From Aestuariibacter sp. (GTDB lineage Bacteria > Pseudomonadota > Gammaproteobacteria > Enterobacterales > Alteromonadaceae): DNA of 64,000 nt. How positions within the stretch are numbered: the stretch's first letter is position 1; each line of letters opens with the position of its first letter. The translations under genes and the position numbers were made by a program. Where the stretch lies: contig CP051238.1 in the NCBI GenBank assembly GCA_017794925.1, positions 1,855,138-1,919,137 of the forward strand, read 5' to 3'. The notes beneath the pieces are model-generated. The model was not told the origin of the DNA. It saw nothing but the letters and a program-made list of their open reading frames with translations, and made no database searches. Below are positions 19,058 to 27,481 of this stretch, one piece after another.

Positions 19058-19438
19058 ATGGCAATCGCAGGTATTGGTACCGATATCGTCGAAATCGCGC
19101 GGTTGAATCGCGATGCAGGTCAACGTGATCGGCTCGCAAAGCGCGTGCTTACAGAGCCTGAACTACTTTGCTATCAGGCGCACAGTCAGCCAGAACGGTA
19201 CCTGGCAAAGCGCTTTGCGGCTAAAGAAGCCGCCGTAAAGGCCTTGGGCACAGGTATCGGGCGCGGTATCGGCTGGCAACAGCTCAGTGTGGAAAATAAC
19301 GAATCCGGCGCACCAGTATTGCAAGTTAGCGGCGAGTTTGCGGCATTGTGTGAACAGCGCGGTATTTCGCGTTGGCATGTATCATTGTCTGATGAACAGC
19401 ATTATGCAGTTGCAACGGTTATTCTGGAAACAGCGTAA
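19058..19438 (+). CDS. acpS: Holo-[acyl-carrier-protein] synthase AcpS
   Basis: AcpS transfers 4'-phosphopantetheine from CoA to apo-ACP, activating fatty-acid synthesis. The 126-residue protein shows both family signatures: GIGTDIVEIARL with the metal-binding Asp near residue 9, and RFAAKEAAVKALGTGIG with the metal-binding Glu. It lies 8 bases after pdxJ and 3 bases before rlmD, forming a pdxJ-acpS-rlmD run on one transcript. Confidence 0.96.
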   Translation: MAIAGIGTDIVEIARLNRDAGQRDRLAKRVLTEPELLCYQAHSQPERYLAKRFAAKEAAVKALGTGIGRGIGWQQLSVENNESGAPVLQVSGEFAALCEQRGISRWHVSLSDEQHYAVATVILETA

Positions 19439-19441
19439 GTT

Positions 19442-20803
19442 ATGGCCAGTATTTATCAGCCCAAACGGGGTAAACCACGCCGGCAAAAACAGCGAAAATC
19501 TGGATCGGATACAACACTGGTAACGGTATCTGCGTCAATTGATACCTGGGACGCGCGCGGCCGCGGCGTTAGCCGCAGTCATCAGCCGGTGCTATTTGCT
19601 GATGGCGCGTTACCGGGCGAATCCTGCCGTGTCGCGATAACCAAACAGAAAAAGCAGGTCTGCGAAGGACATGTGGTCAGCGTTGAACAGGCGTCTGTGC
19701 ATCGTTTAGAACCTTTTTGTCCATTGGCAAAGCAATGCGGTGGATGTGCATTACAACACGTTGCACCAGAACAGGCTCTGGAGTGGCGTCAGCAGGCGCT
19801 TGACTCACAACTGCGTCGTCACCACAAGTTGGACACGTTACCCTGGCAAGCGCCTATTGTGAGTACGCATCCTGGTTACCGGCGTAAAACTCGCTTAGCG
19901 ATTGATGCACGGGATAAAAACAACATTAAACTAGGCTTCAGGTCGGCTGGTACCAAGGCGATTATCGATGTGCCGCAATGCCCGGTATTAACCGCTCCGC
20001 TTAATGGTTTGTTACCTTCATTACATAAACTGGTTCGCCAGCTTAAACGCCCGGAGGTGCTTGGGCATATCAGTTTACTGGAATCTGCCGAGGCTATTGC
20101 GGTGACGTGTCGGGTGACGCAATCCATGCCGCAACAGGATATCGATGCCTGGACGTCGTTTGCCGAGAGGCATAACGTATTGTTGCGAGCGGATTACGGT
20201 GACAAAGGCAGTGAGACCTTATGGGGAACCGATGACAGTCTGACATGTGAAACTGCCGGGGGATGCTATGTGTCAGTTACGACAGAAGACTTTGTTCAGG
20301 TTAATCACAATGTCAATCTGGCAATGGTACAACAGGCACTGGATTGGCTTAATTTACAGCCCAATGATCAGGTGTTGGATTTATATTGTGGTTTGGGGAA
20401 CTTCAGCTTACCCATTGCGAAGGTAGTGAATAACGTGACCGCCGTAGAAGGCATAGCCACAATGGTGCAACGGGCCGATACTTCTGCTCAGCAACAGGGC
20501 ATTAATAACATTGAATGGCGTTGTGAAGACCTGTCGGATAATGATGTTGTGAGTGCTCTGGCAATTGATAACAATACCAAAGTGTTACTGGACCCCTCGC
20601 GGGAAGGCGCGCACACTGTGTGCGAGCAACTTGCAAAGCGCAAGGTGCAGGCAATTTTGTATGTATCTTGCAACCCAGCGACACTTGATCGCGATATTGC
20701 CCCGTTACTGGCGGCCGGGTATGACATAACTAACGTCGCATTAATGGAAATGTTCCCCTATACACAGCACGTTGAGATGATGATGCTGTTAACGCGAAAA
20801 TAA
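19442..20803 (+). CDS. rlmD: 23S rRNA (uracil-1939-C5)-methyltransferase RlmD
   Basis: RlmD (RumA) methylates U1939 of 23S rRNA using SAM. The 453-residue protein has a basic N-terminus, a TRAM RNA-binding domain (about 25-85), iron-sulfur cluster cysteines in FCPLAKQCGGCALQH with a further Cys in QCPVL, the SAM motif DLYCGLGNFSLP and the catalytic cysteine in SCNPATLDRD near the C-terminus. It starts 3 bases after acpS. In E. coli the gene also precedes relA, as here. Confidence 0.95.
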   Translation: MASIYQPKRGKPRRQKQRKSGSDTTLVTVSASIDTWDARGRGVSRSHQPVLFADGALPGESCRVAITKQKKQVCEGHVVSVEQASVHRLEPFCPLAKQCGGCALQHVAPEQALEWRQQALDSQLRRHHKLDTLPWQAPIVSTHPGYRRKTRLAIDARDKNNIKLGFRSAGTKAIIDVPQCPVLTAPLNGLLPSLHKLVRQLKRPEVLGHISLLESAEAIAVTCRVTQSMPQQDIDAWTSFAERHNVLLRADYGDKGSETLWGTDDSLTCETAGGCYVSVTTEDFVQVNHNVNLAMVQQALDWLNLQPNDQVLDLYCGLGNFSLPIAKVVNNVTAVEGIATMVQRADTSAQQQGINNIEWRCEDLSDNDVVSALAIDNNTKVLLDPSREGAHTVCEQLAKRKVQAILYVSCNPATLDRDIAPLLAAGYDITNVALMEMFPYTQHVEMMMLLTRK

Positions 20804-20815
20804 ATGGGAATAGAA

Positions 20816-20858
20816 CACTAAAACCGGGTACTTATGCCTGTAAGACTGGTGTTTAGTG
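20816..20858 (+). terminator. Imperfect hairpin between rlmD and relA
   Basis: CACTAAA (20816-20822) pairs with TTTAGTG (20852-20858), with further partly paired ACCGG/CTGGT and CTTA/TAAG segments inside. It could attenuate transcription into relA. There is no T-run directly after it, so terminator function is tentative. Confidence 0.35.
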
Positions 20859-20889
20859 ATATATGACTCAGGACAATTGGTGAAGAATT

Positions 20890-23070
20890 ATGGTTTCAAC
20901 CCGTAAAGTGCACGAAGCACAACGGCCGCCATTTGAGCAATGGCTGGCCAGCCTGGATATGTCTGATGAGACGCGACAGAAGCTGCGTGAAATTTCGCAT
21001 ATGCCCGAGCAACTGCTGGTGGGCCAGGAAATGGTTGAAATACTTAATCAGCTGAACATGGATGACGCTACGCTACAGGCTGCGCTGGTGTTTCCCTATT
21101 GTCAGCAACACTTACTCACTGACGCAGAAGTCAAAGACACGTTTGGCAGTGAAATAGAACAGCTTATTGTGGGTGTGCGCCGAATGGATGCGATTCGCTC
21201 ACTGCACAATCGCAAACAATCGTCGAGCAAACTCTCAGCCCCCGATGAACAGCATATCGATAGTATTCGACGTATGTTGTTGGCGATGGTCGAAGACGTG
21301 CGCGCGGTTGTGATCAAAATGGCTGAGCGCATCTGTGCGCTGCAACAGGTTAAAAAGGCTGACGAAGAGACCCGGGTCATGGTCGCCCGTGAGTGTGCTA
21401 CCATTTATGCGCCGCTGGCCAACAGGCTGGGTATCGGTCAGTTAAAGTGGGAACTGGAAGATTTAGCATTCCGTTATTTGCACCCGGTTACGTATAAGCA
21501 AATTGCAAAACAACTCGATGGAAAGCGCCGGGAAAGGGCGGAGTATATCGACAATATTGTGACTGAACTTCAGTCACTGGTGGATAGCGAAAACATAAAA
21601 GCCGAAGTGTATGGGCGCCCCAAACATATTTACAGCATCTGGAAGAAGATGCAGAAAAAGCACCTTACCTTTGAGCAGCTTTTCGATATTCGTGCCGTGC
21701 GTATTATTGCCGAGCGCCTGCAGGACTGTTATGCCGCACTGGGCACCGTTCATGCAAATTACAAGCATATTCCCAATGAGTTTGATGATTACATTGCCAC
21801 ACCCAAAGCCAATGGTTACCAATCGATCCATACGGTGATAGTGGGGCCCGGAGGCAAAGCGGTCGAAATCCAAATCCGCACCCAAAAAATGCACCAGGAC
21901 GCAGAACTCGGTGTTGCGGCGCACTGGAAGTATAAAGAAGGCAGTACCGGCAAAGCCTCAGGGTACGATGAACGTATTAACTGGCTGAGAAAAATCCTGC
22001 AGTGGCAGGAAGAAGTCGCCGAATCAGGCGATCTGGTGGAAGAACTGCGTAGTCAGGTATTTGATGATCGGGTCTACGTGTTTACCCCGCGTGGTGATGT
22101 CATTGACCTGCCACAAGGCTCAACACCGGTGGATTTTGCGTATTACATCCACAGTAATGTGGGTCACCGTTGTATTGGTGCCAAGGTAAATGGCCGGATT
22201 GTCCCCTTTACCTATCAACTGCAAAGTGGTGACCAGGTCGATGTATTAACCGGAAAAGAGCCTAATCCCTCCAGAGACTGGCTCCATCCGGGGCTCGGCT
22301 ATGTGCATTCATCGCGCGCTCGCGCAACGATTCATAGTTTCTTTAAAAAGCAGGACAAAGAGAAGAATCAACAGGCGGGTAAAGAGCTGCTGGAGCGCGA
22401 ACTGGCTAAAGCGCACATTGCCGCGAAGAAAGCTGCTGAAGCCTGTGAAAAATTCAATGCGCCGACGCTGGATGAGCTGTATGCCGCTATAGGTGCCGGT
22501 GATATCCGTGTGATGTCGGTTGTGCATTATTTACAGCAACAGTTGGCGCCGCCTCCGGTTGAGCCAGAATTAAGCCCGAAACTGAAAACGCGAAAAGCCG
22601 CTCGTGGTAAAGGTAAGAAAGACTCTGTGGTGGTAGAGGGCGTGGGGCACTTGTTAAGTCAACTGGCTAACTGTTGTCAGCCCGTGCCAGGTGAGCCTAT
22701 TTTAGGTTACATCACGCAAGGACGCGGGGTAAGCGTGCACAAAGAAGGCTGTGAGCAGTTGCAGAACCTGTTAACTCAGCATCCTGAACGCCAAATTGAA
22801 GTGAATTGGTCTGATGAACTGAATGTCGGCTTTGAAGCGGCAGTAGATGTGTACTGCGCTGATCGAACCGGCTTGCTACGGGATATCACGACAGTACTGG
22901 CTAATGAAGGCGTAGCGCTGCTGGGTGTTAACAGTCAAAGCGACAAGTCGGCGCAAACCGCGCTTATTGCACTGTCTGTTGAAGTTGCTGACCTGAATAC
23001 ACTGTCACGCATGATGTCGAGACTGGGTCAATTGAAGGATGTACTCGATGTCAGACGCAGATCGAACTAG
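20890..23070 (+). CDS. relA: GTP pyrophosphokinase RelA
   Basis: RelA makes (p)ppGpp when uncharged tRNA occupies the ribosomal A site. The 726-residue protein has an N-terminal HD-type region lacking an intact HD hydrolase motif (as in monofunctional RelA), the synthetase domain (YGRPKHIYSIWKKM and FDIRAVRII, about residues 235-275), a TGS domain (VYVFTPRGDVIDLPQG, about 395), a conserved-cysteine/zinc-finger region (CCQPVPGEP) and a C-terminal ACT domain. The stop lies inside mazG, overlapping its start by about 23 bases, so the two are coupled. It ties to SspA/SspB in this window, whose levels respond to starvation. Confidence 0.96.
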   Translation: MVSTRKVHEAQRPPFEQWLASLDMSDETRQKLREISHMPEQLLVGQEMVEILNQLNMDDATLQAALVFPYCQQHLLTDAEVKDTFGSEIEQLIVGVRRMDAIRSLHNRKQSSSKLSAPDEQHIDSIRRMLLAMVEDVRAVVIKMAERICALQQVKKADEETRVMVARECATIYAPLANRLGIGQLKWELEDLAFRYLHPVTYKQIAKQLDGKRRERAEYIDNIVTELQSLVDSENIKAEVYGRPKHIYSIWKKMQKKHLTFEQLFDIRAVRIIAERLQDCYAALGTVHANYKHIPNEFDDYIATPKANGYQSIHTVIVGPGGKAVEIQIRTQKMHQDAELGVAAHWKYKEGSTGKASGYDERINWLRKILQWQEEVAESGDLVEELRSQVFDDRVYVFTPRGDVIDLPQGSTPVDFAYYIHSNVGHRCIGAKVNGRIVPFTYQLQSGDQVDVLTGKEPNPSRDWLHPGLGYVHSSRARATIHSFFKKQDKEKNQQAGKELLERELAKAHIAAKKAAEACEKFNAPTLDELYAAIGAGDIRVMSVVHYLQQQLAPPPVEPELSPKLKTRKAARGKGKKDSVVVEGVGHLLSQLANCCQPVPGEPILGYITQGRGVSVHKEGCEQLQNLLTQHPERQIEVNWSDELNVGFEAAVDVYCADRTGLLRDITTVLANEGVALLGVNSQSDKSAQTALIALSVEVADLNTLSRMMSRLGQLKDVLDVRRRSN

Positions 23071-23854
23071 TCCCGGCCAGGCACTGGACCGGTTGCTTGC
23101 CATTATGGCTGCTTTACGAGACACGAAGACGGGCTGTCCGTGGGATATAAAGCAGTCAATGCAATCGCTCACCCGTTATACCATTGAAGAAGCCTACGAA
23201 GCCGTTGATGCCATAGAACGTGGTATACCAGCAGACATAAAAGATGAACTGGGTGATTTACTGTTTCAGATTGTGTTTTATGCACAAATAGGTAAAGAAC
23301 AGGGCGATTTCGATTTTGCCGATATTGCCCATGCAATCAGCGACAAAATGGAACGACGCCACCCCCACGTTTTTGGCGATGCAGAGGCGGATGAGTCCGC
23401 CTTGTCGGCACAGTGGGAAGCAATTAAAGCTGCGGAAAAGCCCAGCGCTGCGCCTGTTTCTATTTTGTCAGACGTGCCGACAGGCTTACCTGCTTTGATG
23501 TACGCACAAAAAATTCAGAAGCAATGCGCTAAAGTGGGCTTTGACTGGCCTGATATAGCACCGGTCATGGATAAAGTTGAAGAAGAACTTAACGAAATCC
23601 AGGCAGAATTGAATGCTGAAAGCGTGGACCCAGTGCGCGTTGAGGAAGAAATCGGTGACGCGCTGTTTGCCATGGTCAATTTAGCCCGTCATGCAAATGT
23701 TGACGCGGATGCGGCGCTTCGCAGAGCAAGTCTGAAGTTCTCCAAACGTTTTGCAATGGTGGAAAATGCGGCTAAAAATAAGCATCAATCCATTGAATCA
23801 CTGAGCCTGGAAAAGATGGAAGTACTTTGGCAGAACGTTAAAAATAATGAGTAG
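23048..23854 (+). CDS. mazG: Nucleoside triphosphate pyrophosphohydrolase MazG
   Basis: MazG hydrolyses all canonical NTPs/dNTPs to monophosphates and limits ppGpp effects in E. coli. The 268-residue form has two MazG domains; the EExxE/ExxD metal motifs are visible in TIEEAYEAVDAIERG and KDELGDLLFQIVFYAQ of the first and EVEEEIGDALFAMVNLAR-like segments of the second. I start it at the ATG inside relA (23048); another ATG three codons upstream (23039) is equally possible. It follows relA as in E. coli and is convergent with the next gene, with only 4 bases between stops. Confidence 0.95.
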   Translation: MSDADRTSPGQALDRLLAIMAALRDTKTGCPWDIKQSMQSLTRYTIEEAYEAVDAIERGIPADIKDELGDLLFQIVFYAQIGKEQGDFDFADIAHAISDKMERRHPHVFGDAEADESALSAQWEAIKAAEKPSAAPVSILSDVPTGLPALMYAQKIQKQCAKVGFDWPDIAPVMDKVEEELNEIQAELNAESVDPVRVEEEIGDALFAMVNLARHANVDADAALRRASLKFSKRFAMVENAAKNKHQSIESLSLEKMEVLWQNVKNNE

Positions 23855-23858
23855 TAAG

Positions 23859-24782
23859 TTAGTGATTACCTGCCGTTTTAGTGCTGTCCTGAATGGCTTC
23901 CTCAAGTACTGACCGCATATAAGTAGGATCATTGCCCCACAGGGGGTTCTCAAAATGATAGGACAAATCAGGGTTATCCAGATCATATATCGTTCGCTGA
24001 GGTTCAGTGGCCAGTAACATCGCCGTGTGATGGTTCTCATGTTTCTCAAACATTGTTTTCAATTCACCATTATTCAGCATTCTCAGTAATCCAACCTGAA
24101 TACGATGAACCAGTTCAGGCTTTTGCGGTGAAACGAAAAAATATTCGTAACTGGGGTAGCGAAGGATAAAGTTTTCTTCCAGTTTAATGCGTTTGGTTTT
24201 ATGACGCTCTAAATCGTTGCTGACTTCTATGACGTTTCTAGGGAAATAGTCAACCATGCCTTTTTCTACGGCGGTGAACATGGTTTGGAACCATAAACTC
24301 CATTGCGCGCCTTCAACTTTGAAGCCGTTGTGCTGTAAAACTGCAAGGTCCGGCCAGTCATTTCCCTGTACGCCTACAAAACCCTTTATGGCGTCTATGG
24401 ACAAGTCAGGCGGAAACTGGGCTTGTTTATAGGAATTAATTACTAACACGCGATAACCCGCTAACCCTTGCAGCAAAGGAAAGCGAACAGGTAACAACTG
24501 AGTCTCGCGTTCATTGGAAGTGGCACTCCACATCACATCGCCTTCACCGATTTTCAATTTAATGATTTGTCTGGCCTGAGGCATTGGCTGGGGATGAGGA
24601 ATGGCTTTGGCAATACCAAATTCGGGCGTTAGTTCAAGTACACGTTGTAAAATCTTGGCGTGATAGTAACCGTATGCGTCATCGGCGAATGCGCGGGTAA
24701 AAATGATTTCGCCTGGTTCAGATGCGATTCCTTTCGGCGCAAAGAGGACGAGTAAGACATATGAAACTACAAGGTTTTTCAT
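23859..24782 (-). CDS. Orphan periplasmic solute-binding-like protein
   Basis: This 307-residue protein has a signal peptide (about 1-20, ending GIASE) and the overall layout of a family-3-like periplasmic binding protein fold (ILQRVLEL, QARQIIKLKIGEGDVMWSATS, then a second lobe with GYRVLVINS and a YEYFFVS block). No permease or ATPase gene is beside it, so it may be a stand-alone sensor or scavenger. Ligand unknown; similar orphan proteins are common in Alteromonadales. It is convergent with mazG and divergent from rplM across 247 bases. Confidence 0.65.
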   Translation of the reverse strand: MKNLVVSYVLLVLFAPKGIASEPGEIIFTRAFADDAYGYYHAKILQRVLELTPEFGIAKAIPHPQPMPQARQIIKLKIGEGDVMWSATSNERETQLLPVRFPLLQGLAGYRVLVINSYKQAQFPPDLSIDAIKGFVGVQGNDWPDLAVLQHNGFKVEGAQWSLWFQTMFTAVEKGMVDYFPRNVIEVSNDLERHKTKRIKLEENFILRYPSYEYFFVSPQKPELVHRIQVGLLRMLNNGELKTMFEKHENHHTAMLLATEPQRTIYDLDNPDLSYHFENPLWGNDPTYMRSVLEEAIQDSTKTAGNH

Positions 24783-24864
24783 GTATTAAAACGAAAAGAC
24801 ACGACTTATTTAAGGCTAGAGCAGATTATTTGTTTTTACCAATTAAAAATTTAGAAATTAGGGG

Positions 24865-24892
24865 TTCGCTTTTTGGGCAATTCCTGTATAAT
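24865..24892 (+). promoter_or_regulatory. Probable rplM-rpsI promoter
   Basis: A perfect TATAAT (24887-24892) has a weaker -35 TTCGCT (24865-24870) at 16-base spacing and is followed by a GC-rich discriminator (TCGCGCCC), which is typical of stringently controlled ribosomal promoters. Predicted start of transcription is near 24899, leaving a roughly 130-base leader. Confidence 0.6.
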
Positions 24893-24898
24893 TCGCGC

Positions 24899-25029
24899 CC
24901 TGCCCAGTTACACCCACTTTGGGAAAGTGGAAGAAATCAGTGGATTCGAAGGGGTCCTTATATTGATTTTTCAGGGGGTTTTTACAAAAAACCTAAGTAA
25001 CGACGAATTATTTTCGGGTAAATTTAAAC
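24899..25029 (+). promoter_or_regulatory. rplM leader with stable hairpin
   Basis: The leader contains a perfect 7-bp stem, CCACTTT (24914-24920) and AAAGTGG (24924-24930), around a GGG loop, and a long AT-rich tract before the start codon. In E. coli, L13 represses its own operon at translation through the rplM 5' region. A similar role here is an inference; I could not align the structures. Confidence 0.4.
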
Positions 25030-25458
25030 ATGAAAACTTTTGTTGCAAAGCCAGAAACGGTTGTACGTGACTGGTACGTGGTAGACGCCACAGACAAAAC
25101 TTTAGGCCGCTTAGCTTCAGAAATCGCTCTGCGTTTACGTGGTAAGCACAAGCCTGAGTACACACCGCACGTTGACACTGGTGATTACATCGTAGTTATC
25201 AATGCAGAGAAAGTTACTGTAACTGGTAACAAAGCTCAGGGCAAAATGTACTACTCGCACACTGGTTACCCAGGTGGTCTGAAAGAAACTAACTTTGAGA
25301 AGCTGATCGCTCACAAGCCAGAAATGGTTCTTGAAAAAGCGGTTAAAGGTATGTTGCCAAAAGGTCCACTGGGCCGTGCAATGTTCCGCAAGCTGAAAGT
25401 TTACGCAGGTGCTGAGCACAAGCACACTGCACAACAACCTCAAGTATTGGACATCTAA
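25030..25458 (+). CDS. rplM: 50S ribosomal protein L13
   Basis: L13 (142 residues, the standard length) is an early-assembling 23S rRNA-binding protein. The N-terminus [20 protein letters not shown] and blocks [16 protein letters not shown] and [20 protein letters not shown] are diagnostic. Codon use is strongly biased (CGT, GGT, AAC), as in highly expressed genes. rpsI follows after 12 bases with its own GGAG site. Confidence 0.98.
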   Translation: MKTFVAKPETVVRDWYVVDATDKTLGRLASEIALRLRGKHKPEYTPHVDTGDYIVVINAEKVTVTGNKAQGKMYYSHTGYPGGLKETNFEKLIAHKPEMVLEKAVKGMLPKGPLGRAMFRKLKVYAGAEHKHTAQQPQVLDI

Positions 25459-25470
25459 GGAGTTACTCAC

Positions 25471-25863
25471 ATGGCAGATACTCAATATTACGGCACTGGC
25501 CGTCGCAAAAGTTCTACTGCTCGTGTATTCCTGCGTCCAGGTACAGGAAACATCACAGTAAACAAACGTGCTCTTGACGAGTACTTTGGTCGTGAAACTG
25601 AATGTATGGTTGTTCGTCAACCACTTGAGTTAGTTGAAATGACTGAAAAATTTGACCTTTACATCACCGTAGCTGGTGGTGGTTCTAACGGTCAGGCTGG
25701 TGCAATCCGTCACGGTATCACTCGTGCTTTGATGGAATATGACGAAGCACTTCGTCCTGCGCTGCGCAAAGCTGGCTTTGTTACTCGTGACGCTCGACGC
25801 GTTGAACGTAAGAAAGTTGGTCTGCATAAAGCACGTAAGAAGCCTCAGTTCTCAAAACGTTAA
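25471..25863 (+). CDS. rpsI: 30S ribosomal protein S9
   Basis: S9 (130 residues) sits in the 30S head with its C-terminal tail reaching P-site tRNA; the characteristic C-terminal KKPQFSKR is present, as are the [14 protein letters not shown]-terminus and [15 protein letters not shown] loop. Strong codon bias matches rplM. A classical terminator follows the stop. Confidence 0.98.
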   Translation: MADTQYYGTGRRKSSTARVFLRPGTGNITVNKRALDEYFGRETECMVVRQPLELVEMTEKFDLYITVAGGGSNGQAGAIRHGITRALMEYDEALRPALRKAGFVTRDARRVERKKVGLHKARKKPQFSKR

Positions 25864-25880
25864 TTCGTTTATTTGGTTTC

Positions 25881-25911
25881 AAAAAACCCGGCTTCTGCCG
25901 GGTTTTTTTTT
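25881..25911 (+). terminator. Intrinsic terminator of rplM-rpsI
   Basis: CCCGGC (25887-25892), a TTCT loop, and GCCGGG (25897-25902) are flanked by six A and nine T residues, which extends the stem and gives a textbook Rho-independent terminator. Confidence 0.95.
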
Positions 25912-26012
25912 ACCGATTTGCATGGGATTGTTTGTGAGGTCACCAAGCTGCCTGCTGCTGACCTGAGCATTAACAATTTTTTATTCATACCAACGCATAG
26001 TGGGAGAAAGCC

Positions 26013-26387
26013 GTGTTAGTAAAATTAATTAGAAATGCCCTGGGATTAGTGATTGTATCAGCGGATGTATTGACCCGCTGGAGCCGCATTAAACGATCAC
26101 CTGAAGCTCAGCAACAGGTAAATCAAGCGGCAGGTCATCTTACTCTGTACCATTTTTTTGCCTGCCCGTTTTGCACCAAAACCCGCCGGGTTATTCATAA
26201 ACTCAATGTGCCAGTTGAAAAGCGCAGCGCTACCCAAGGATCGGTTCACCGTGAAACACTACAAAATGGCGGCGGCAAGATTCAGGTGCCTTGCTTACAC
26301 ATTCAGCACCCAAATGGTCAAGATGAATGGATGTATGAATCGAAAGCCATCATCAGTTACCTGAAAAAGGAATTTGCTACTCCCTGA
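26013..26387 (+). CDS. Glutaredoxin/GST-N-like thiol protein with hydrophobic N-terminus
   Basis: This 124-residue protein has a thioredoxin-fold domain of the glutaredoxin/GST N-terminal type: LTLYHFFACPFC with the redox pair Cys51-x-x-Cys54, a VPCLHI segment giving the cis-proline, and YESKAIISYL, the typical GST-N glutathione-contact block. A preceding segment (about residues 3-22) is hydrophobic and could act as a membrane anchor or uncleaved signal. The start is GTG, chosen because GGGAGAAAG precedes it at good spacing. It lies between rpsI and petA with wide gaps on both sides, so it is likely a single-gene unit. Role in redox homeostasis is inferred. Confidence 0.8.
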   Translation: MLVKLIRNALGLVIVSADVLTRWSRIKRSPEAQQQVNQAAGHLTLYHFFACPFCTKTRRVIHKLNVPVEKRSATQGSVHRETLQNGGGKIQVPCLHIQHPNGQDEWMYESKAIISYLKKEFATP

Positions 26388-26847
26388 GACTACCAGGAAT
26401 TGCGCGTATAAAACGTGTGAATGATAATTCCATCAGAAGATAGCCGGTTTGTGGCAACTATTCGTTCAGCGCTTTCATAGCCAGGTGACCAAGCAAGCAA
26501 TTCTGATGGGATTGGAATTATGTCCCTGTATAACGTCTGTACAAATGATAAATCCATGTAAAAAATATGTGATGAGGAGTGTTTGGGTTTACGACTTTCG
26601 TCTCATCGACTTTGATGGGGCTCAAACCTTACAACTATTTATCCAGTTAATTCCAGTAATTCCTTGTGTTTTGAGGGGGTTTTCTTTTATCATTTTCGGT
26701 CGAAAAATTTGACTTTCTATCGTGAAATCGCCGAACTGTGAAAAGTGCCAAGAGCGAGTACCGCGATAAGTACCATGAATACCGATAAACACTGACCTAG
26801 GTAGGTGGTTGTCAGTTTCATATTATCCAAAACCTGGAGAAAAGTGG
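26388..26847. other. 460-base gap before petA
   Basis: No gene is supported. The gap holds an imperfect inverted repeat (ATAATTCC..ATCAGAA at 26424-26438 against TTCTGAT..GGAATTAT at 26501-26521), which could be a degraded mobile or palindromic element, and a candidate petA promoter near 26664-26693. The rest shows no recognisable structure. Confidence 0.5.
26664..26693 (+). promoter_or_regulatory. Candidate petABC promoter
   Basis: TTGTGT (26664-26669) and TATCAT (26688-26693) with an 18-base spacer form a plausible sigma-70 promoter about 150 bases upstream of petA. Other weak candidates exist nearby, including a TTGACT at 26709. Confidence 0.3.
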
Positions 26848-27480
26848 ATGAGCAATGTGTCTGTAGATGCAAAAGAGTCTGCGCTGAGTGATGACAAGCC
26901 GCAAGACAATCCGCGTCGTCGGTTCCTAACCGTAGCAACGTGTGTTGTAGGCGGTGTGGGTGCAGCCGGTGCAGCCGTACCTTTTATAGCGTCTTGGAAT
27001 CCGAGTGCGAAAGCGAAAGCTGCCGGTGCTGATGTAGAAGTGGATATCAGTGCAATCGAACCCGGTCAGTTGATTCGTGTTATGTGGCGAAGCAAGCCGG
27101 TATGGATTGTGCGCCGTACCCCTGAGATTCTTGCTGAACTTGGCAAACACGAAGATAAGTTACGCGACCCTAATTCTGAAAACGAGCAGCAGCCTGCTTT
27201 TGCGAAGAATCAGTATCGTTCACTTAAAGAAGAATATTTGATCCTGGTTGGTATTTGTACCCACCTGGGATGTTCTCCACAGCATATGAAAGACGGTGCC
27301 TTCGAAGAATATGTTGAAGGTGTGCCGGATGGCTTCTTCTGCCCATGTCACGGCTCTAAGTTTGATATGGCAGGACGCGTATTTGAAAATGTACCTGCAC
27401 CATTAAACCTGGTGGTACCACCTTATCAATACGTTGATGATCATACCGTCATTATCGGTTCAGAAGCGGAGGTTGCCTAA
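26848..27480 (+). CDS. petA: Cytochrome bc1 Rieske iron-sulfur subunit PetA
   Basis: This 210-residue subunit carries the [2Fe-2S] cluster that takes electrons from ubiquinol to cytochrome c1. A Tat-type N-terminus (RRRFL followed by a Gly/Ala-rich hydrophobic stretch) anchors it in the membrane. Cluster ligands are in CTHLGC (Cys137, His139) and CPCHGS (Cys165, His168), with Cys142 and Cys167 placed for the stabilising disulfide. The ATG at 26848 is preferred over an upstream TTG because GGAGA lies 7 bases before it and the Tat motif then sits at the usual distance. petB begins 1 base after its stop. Confidence 0.96.
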   Translation: MSNVSVDAKESALSDDKPQDNPRRRFLTVATCVVGGVGAAGAAVPFIASWNPSAKAKAAGADVEVDISAIEPGQLIRVMWRSKPVWIVRRTPEILAELGKHEDKLRDPNSENEQQPAFAKNQYRSLKEEYLILVGICTHLGCSPQHMKDGAFEEYVEGVPDGFFCPCHGSKFDMAGRVFENVPAPLNLVVPPYQYVDDHTVIIGSEAEVA

Positions 27481-27481
27481 C

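Noticed and set aside
25135..25620. 161-codon minus-strand frame across rplM and rpsI
   Set aside because: It is the mirror of two highly biased ribosomal protein genes; the strong codon bias itself creates long antisense frames.
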